This document shows, in pieces, positions 33,009 to 33,985 of a stretch of 33,985 nucleotides of DNA. Position 1 is the first letter of the stretch, and every line of letters starts with the position of its first letter. The DNA is from CAYLLT01 sp964591605 (lineage in GTDB: Bacteria; Planctomycetota; Phycisphaerae; UBA1845; PWPN01): NCBI GenBank assembly GCA_964591605.1, contig CAZQEN010000032.1, positions 1 through 33,985 of the forward strand. The letters are read 5' to 3'. Position numbers and translations under genes: made by a program. A model generated the notes under the pieces. It did no database searches. It was not told the origin of the DNA and saw nothing but the letters and a program-made list of their open reading frames with translations.

Positions 33009-33037
33009 CGCACCGGCGAGACACCGGTGCCACACCC
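33009..33037 (-). repeat. Dispersed palindromic repeat (GTGVSPV type), inverted copy
   Basis: Read on the minus strand as GGGTGTGGCACCGGTGTCTC followed by GCCGGTGCG, it matches 17366-17394 at all but two positions. It lies between the VWA and Hint genes and is absent from the equivalent place after the Hint gene. Confidence 0.65.
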
Positions 33038-33098
33038 GCCCAAACCGCTCGCCTCAGCGTTCCTGGACGGTGGTTTCGTAGCGGACGCCGTCGGGGAC
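33029..33098 (-). repeat. Duplicated 3' gene end, VWA copy
   Basis: Partner of 31920-31989. It encodes the last residues of the VWA protein (PDGVRYETTVQER), its TGA stop, and 27 nt downstream. Confidence 0.8.
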
Positions 33099-33985
33099 GG
33101 GAACGGGCACGGCGACGCTGACGCCGTGGTCGCCGGCGGTGCGGGTGAGCGAGTCGACGGCGACGAAGGCGGTGTAGGCGGACATCAGGCCGTAGTCGAG
33201 AGCGACCTTCTTGATCTGCTGCGGGAGTTCGGGCATCGGTTCGTAGGCGGCCCGGGCGGCGAGGTCGGAGATCTGCATTCTGGCCCAGACGGCGGGGATG
33301 GCGTCATTCTTCGCCGTGGTCGAGCCGTCAACCTCGATCGTGATCTCGTGCGGCCGGCCGGCCGACCGGCCGAGGATGTGGATGCGGCCGGTGCGCGTGC
33401 GGTCGTAACGGCCGGTGATGACCAGCGGGCGGCCGACGAAGAGGTCGGGCAGCTCCTGCGGATAGATGGATTTCGCGTCGGCGGCGTTCCACGCGAGCTT
33501 GACGTCGGTCATCGCCGGATGGGCAATGCGGGCGAAGAAGCGATCCATCACGTCGGCGGCGCTGTCGGTGAGGCTCAGGTAAGCGACCGCGCCCTTGCCC
33601 ATGCGGGCCAGGCCGTCGAGCAGGTAGCGGTTGACCGAGGTACCCACGCCGAAGCTGAAGATGCGAGAGTCGCGCAGGCGCTGGTGCGTCGCGGCGAAGA
33701 TTTCGGCCTCGTTGCCGATGTAGCCGTCGGTGAGGAAGCAGACGAAACGCAGCCGCTCCGGGTCGTGCGGGAAATCCAGAGCGGCTTTGATGCCTTCGAT
33801 CATCATCGTGCCGCCTTCGCCGTTCAGCGACTTCAGATAGCTCAGGCCGTCTCGGACGTTGTCGCTCGTGGCCGGGATCGGGGCCGGGCCGAGCTGCGAG
33901 GCGTTGTTCGAGAAGCGGATGATCTGGAACGTGTCGGCCGGCTTCATCTTCTTGAGGGCCCGCTCGACGGCGGCTTTGGCCTGCT
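33054..33985 (-). CDS. VWA-domain protein, partial (probable VIT-VWA type)
   Basis: The 3' part of a gene that begins beyond the right edge; at least 310 residues are visible. The von Willebrand factor A fold is shown by FQIIRFSNNAS, GGTMMIEGIKAAL (the MIDAS Thr region) and FVCFLTDGYIGNE (MIDAS Asp). SRIFSFGVGTSVNRYLLDGLARMGKGAVAYL continues the domain. The following part (LPDLFVGRPLVITGRYDRTRTGRI and the region with YGLMSAYTAFVAVD) is typical of inter-alpha-trypsin-inhibitor-like VIT-VWA proteins of planctomycetes. The first MIDAS motif (DxSxS) and any VIT domain would be off the window. Its probable role is metal-dependent protein binding at the envelope. It lies upstream of the Hint gene on the same strand (gap 146 bp) and shares its 3' end with it. 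Confidence 0.85.
   Translation of the reverse strand, partial: QAKAAVERALKKMKPADTFQIIRFSNNASQLGPAPIPATSDNVRDGLSYLKSLNGEGGTMMIEGIKAALDFPHDPERLRFVCFLTDGYIGNEAEIFAATHQRLRDSRIFSFGVGTSVNRYLLDGLARMGKGAVAYLSLTDSAADVMDRFFARIAHPAMTDVKLAWNAADAKSIYPQELPDLFVGRPLVITGRYDRTRTGRIHILGRSAGRPHEITIEVDGSTTAKNDAIPAVWARMQISDLAARAAYEPMPELPQQIKKVALDYGLMSAYTAFVAVDSLTRTAGDHGVSVAVPVPVPDGVRYETTVQER

Noticed and set aside
1..33985. CRISPR array, phage genes or insertion sequence
   Set aside because: No regularly spaced direct repeats, cas genes, transposases, integrases or phage structural genes were seen. The repeats are short, scattered and mostly palindromic.

Overview
The window is about 34 kb of GC-rich bacterial chromosome. 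Four gene types point to the phylum Planctomycetota, probably Phycisphaerae or a relative: a prepilin ending in the H-X9-DG-like tail, a large secreted protein with the PVC-type 'membrane-bound dehydrogenase' region plus a C-terminal CxxCH heme domain, a PEP-CTERM protein, and an iduronate-type sulfatase beside large secreted carbohydrate-related proteins. Short dispersed repeats of the kind common in planctomycete genomes are also present. No rRNA, tRNA, insertion sequence, prophage or CRISPR array was seen.

Layout. 0.2-2.9 kb: a membrane zinc-ribbon protein, a prepilin and a PilT-type ATPase. 3.0-9.8 kb: an atypical SDR/epimerase, a Tat-exported aldo/keto reductase, a 1001-residue FAD/Fe-S oxidoreductase and a THUMP-like methyltransferase. 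10.1-12.6 kb: a second pseudopilin, a tiny secreted Asp/Phe-rich protein, moaA and a DUF6504-like protein. 12.7-19.5 kb: a co-directional run of three secreted proteins (beta-helix, transglutaminase-like, and a LamG/CARDB giant). 19.6-25 kb: inositol-3-phosphate synthase, then (convergent) pyrH and the CxxCH dehydrogenase only 4 bp apart. 25.4-30.1 kb: a large secreted TIM-barrel-like protein and a two-domain sulfatase, convergent. 30.2-31.5 kb: the broken end of a Uma2 endonuclease gene and a PEP-CTERM protein whose start overlaps the stop of an unannotated 23-codon leader ORF. 31.9-34 kb: a Hint (intein/Hedgehog-type) domain protein downstream of a VWA-domain protein that runs off the window.

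The genes mainly suggest a cell that exports carbohydrate-active, sulfate-removing and redox proteins and builds type IV or type II pilin-like fibres. Housekeeping genes (moaA, pyrH, inositol synthase) are scattered among them.

The three most interesting signals are these. (1) The Hint protein has its catalytic Cys directly after a lipobox-like Cys, and its 3' end is an 83 percent identical copy of the 3' end of the neighbouring VWA gene, with the homology continuing past the VWA stop codon. (2) Several families of short palindromic repeats occur between genes and, in frame, inside conserved genes; one is a 14-bp G-rich tandem repeat whose unit is not a multiple of three. (3) Some genes have a -10 hexamer only 6-8 nt upstream of the start codon, which suggests leaderless transcription. 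All functional statements come from reading motifs; no database search was run.
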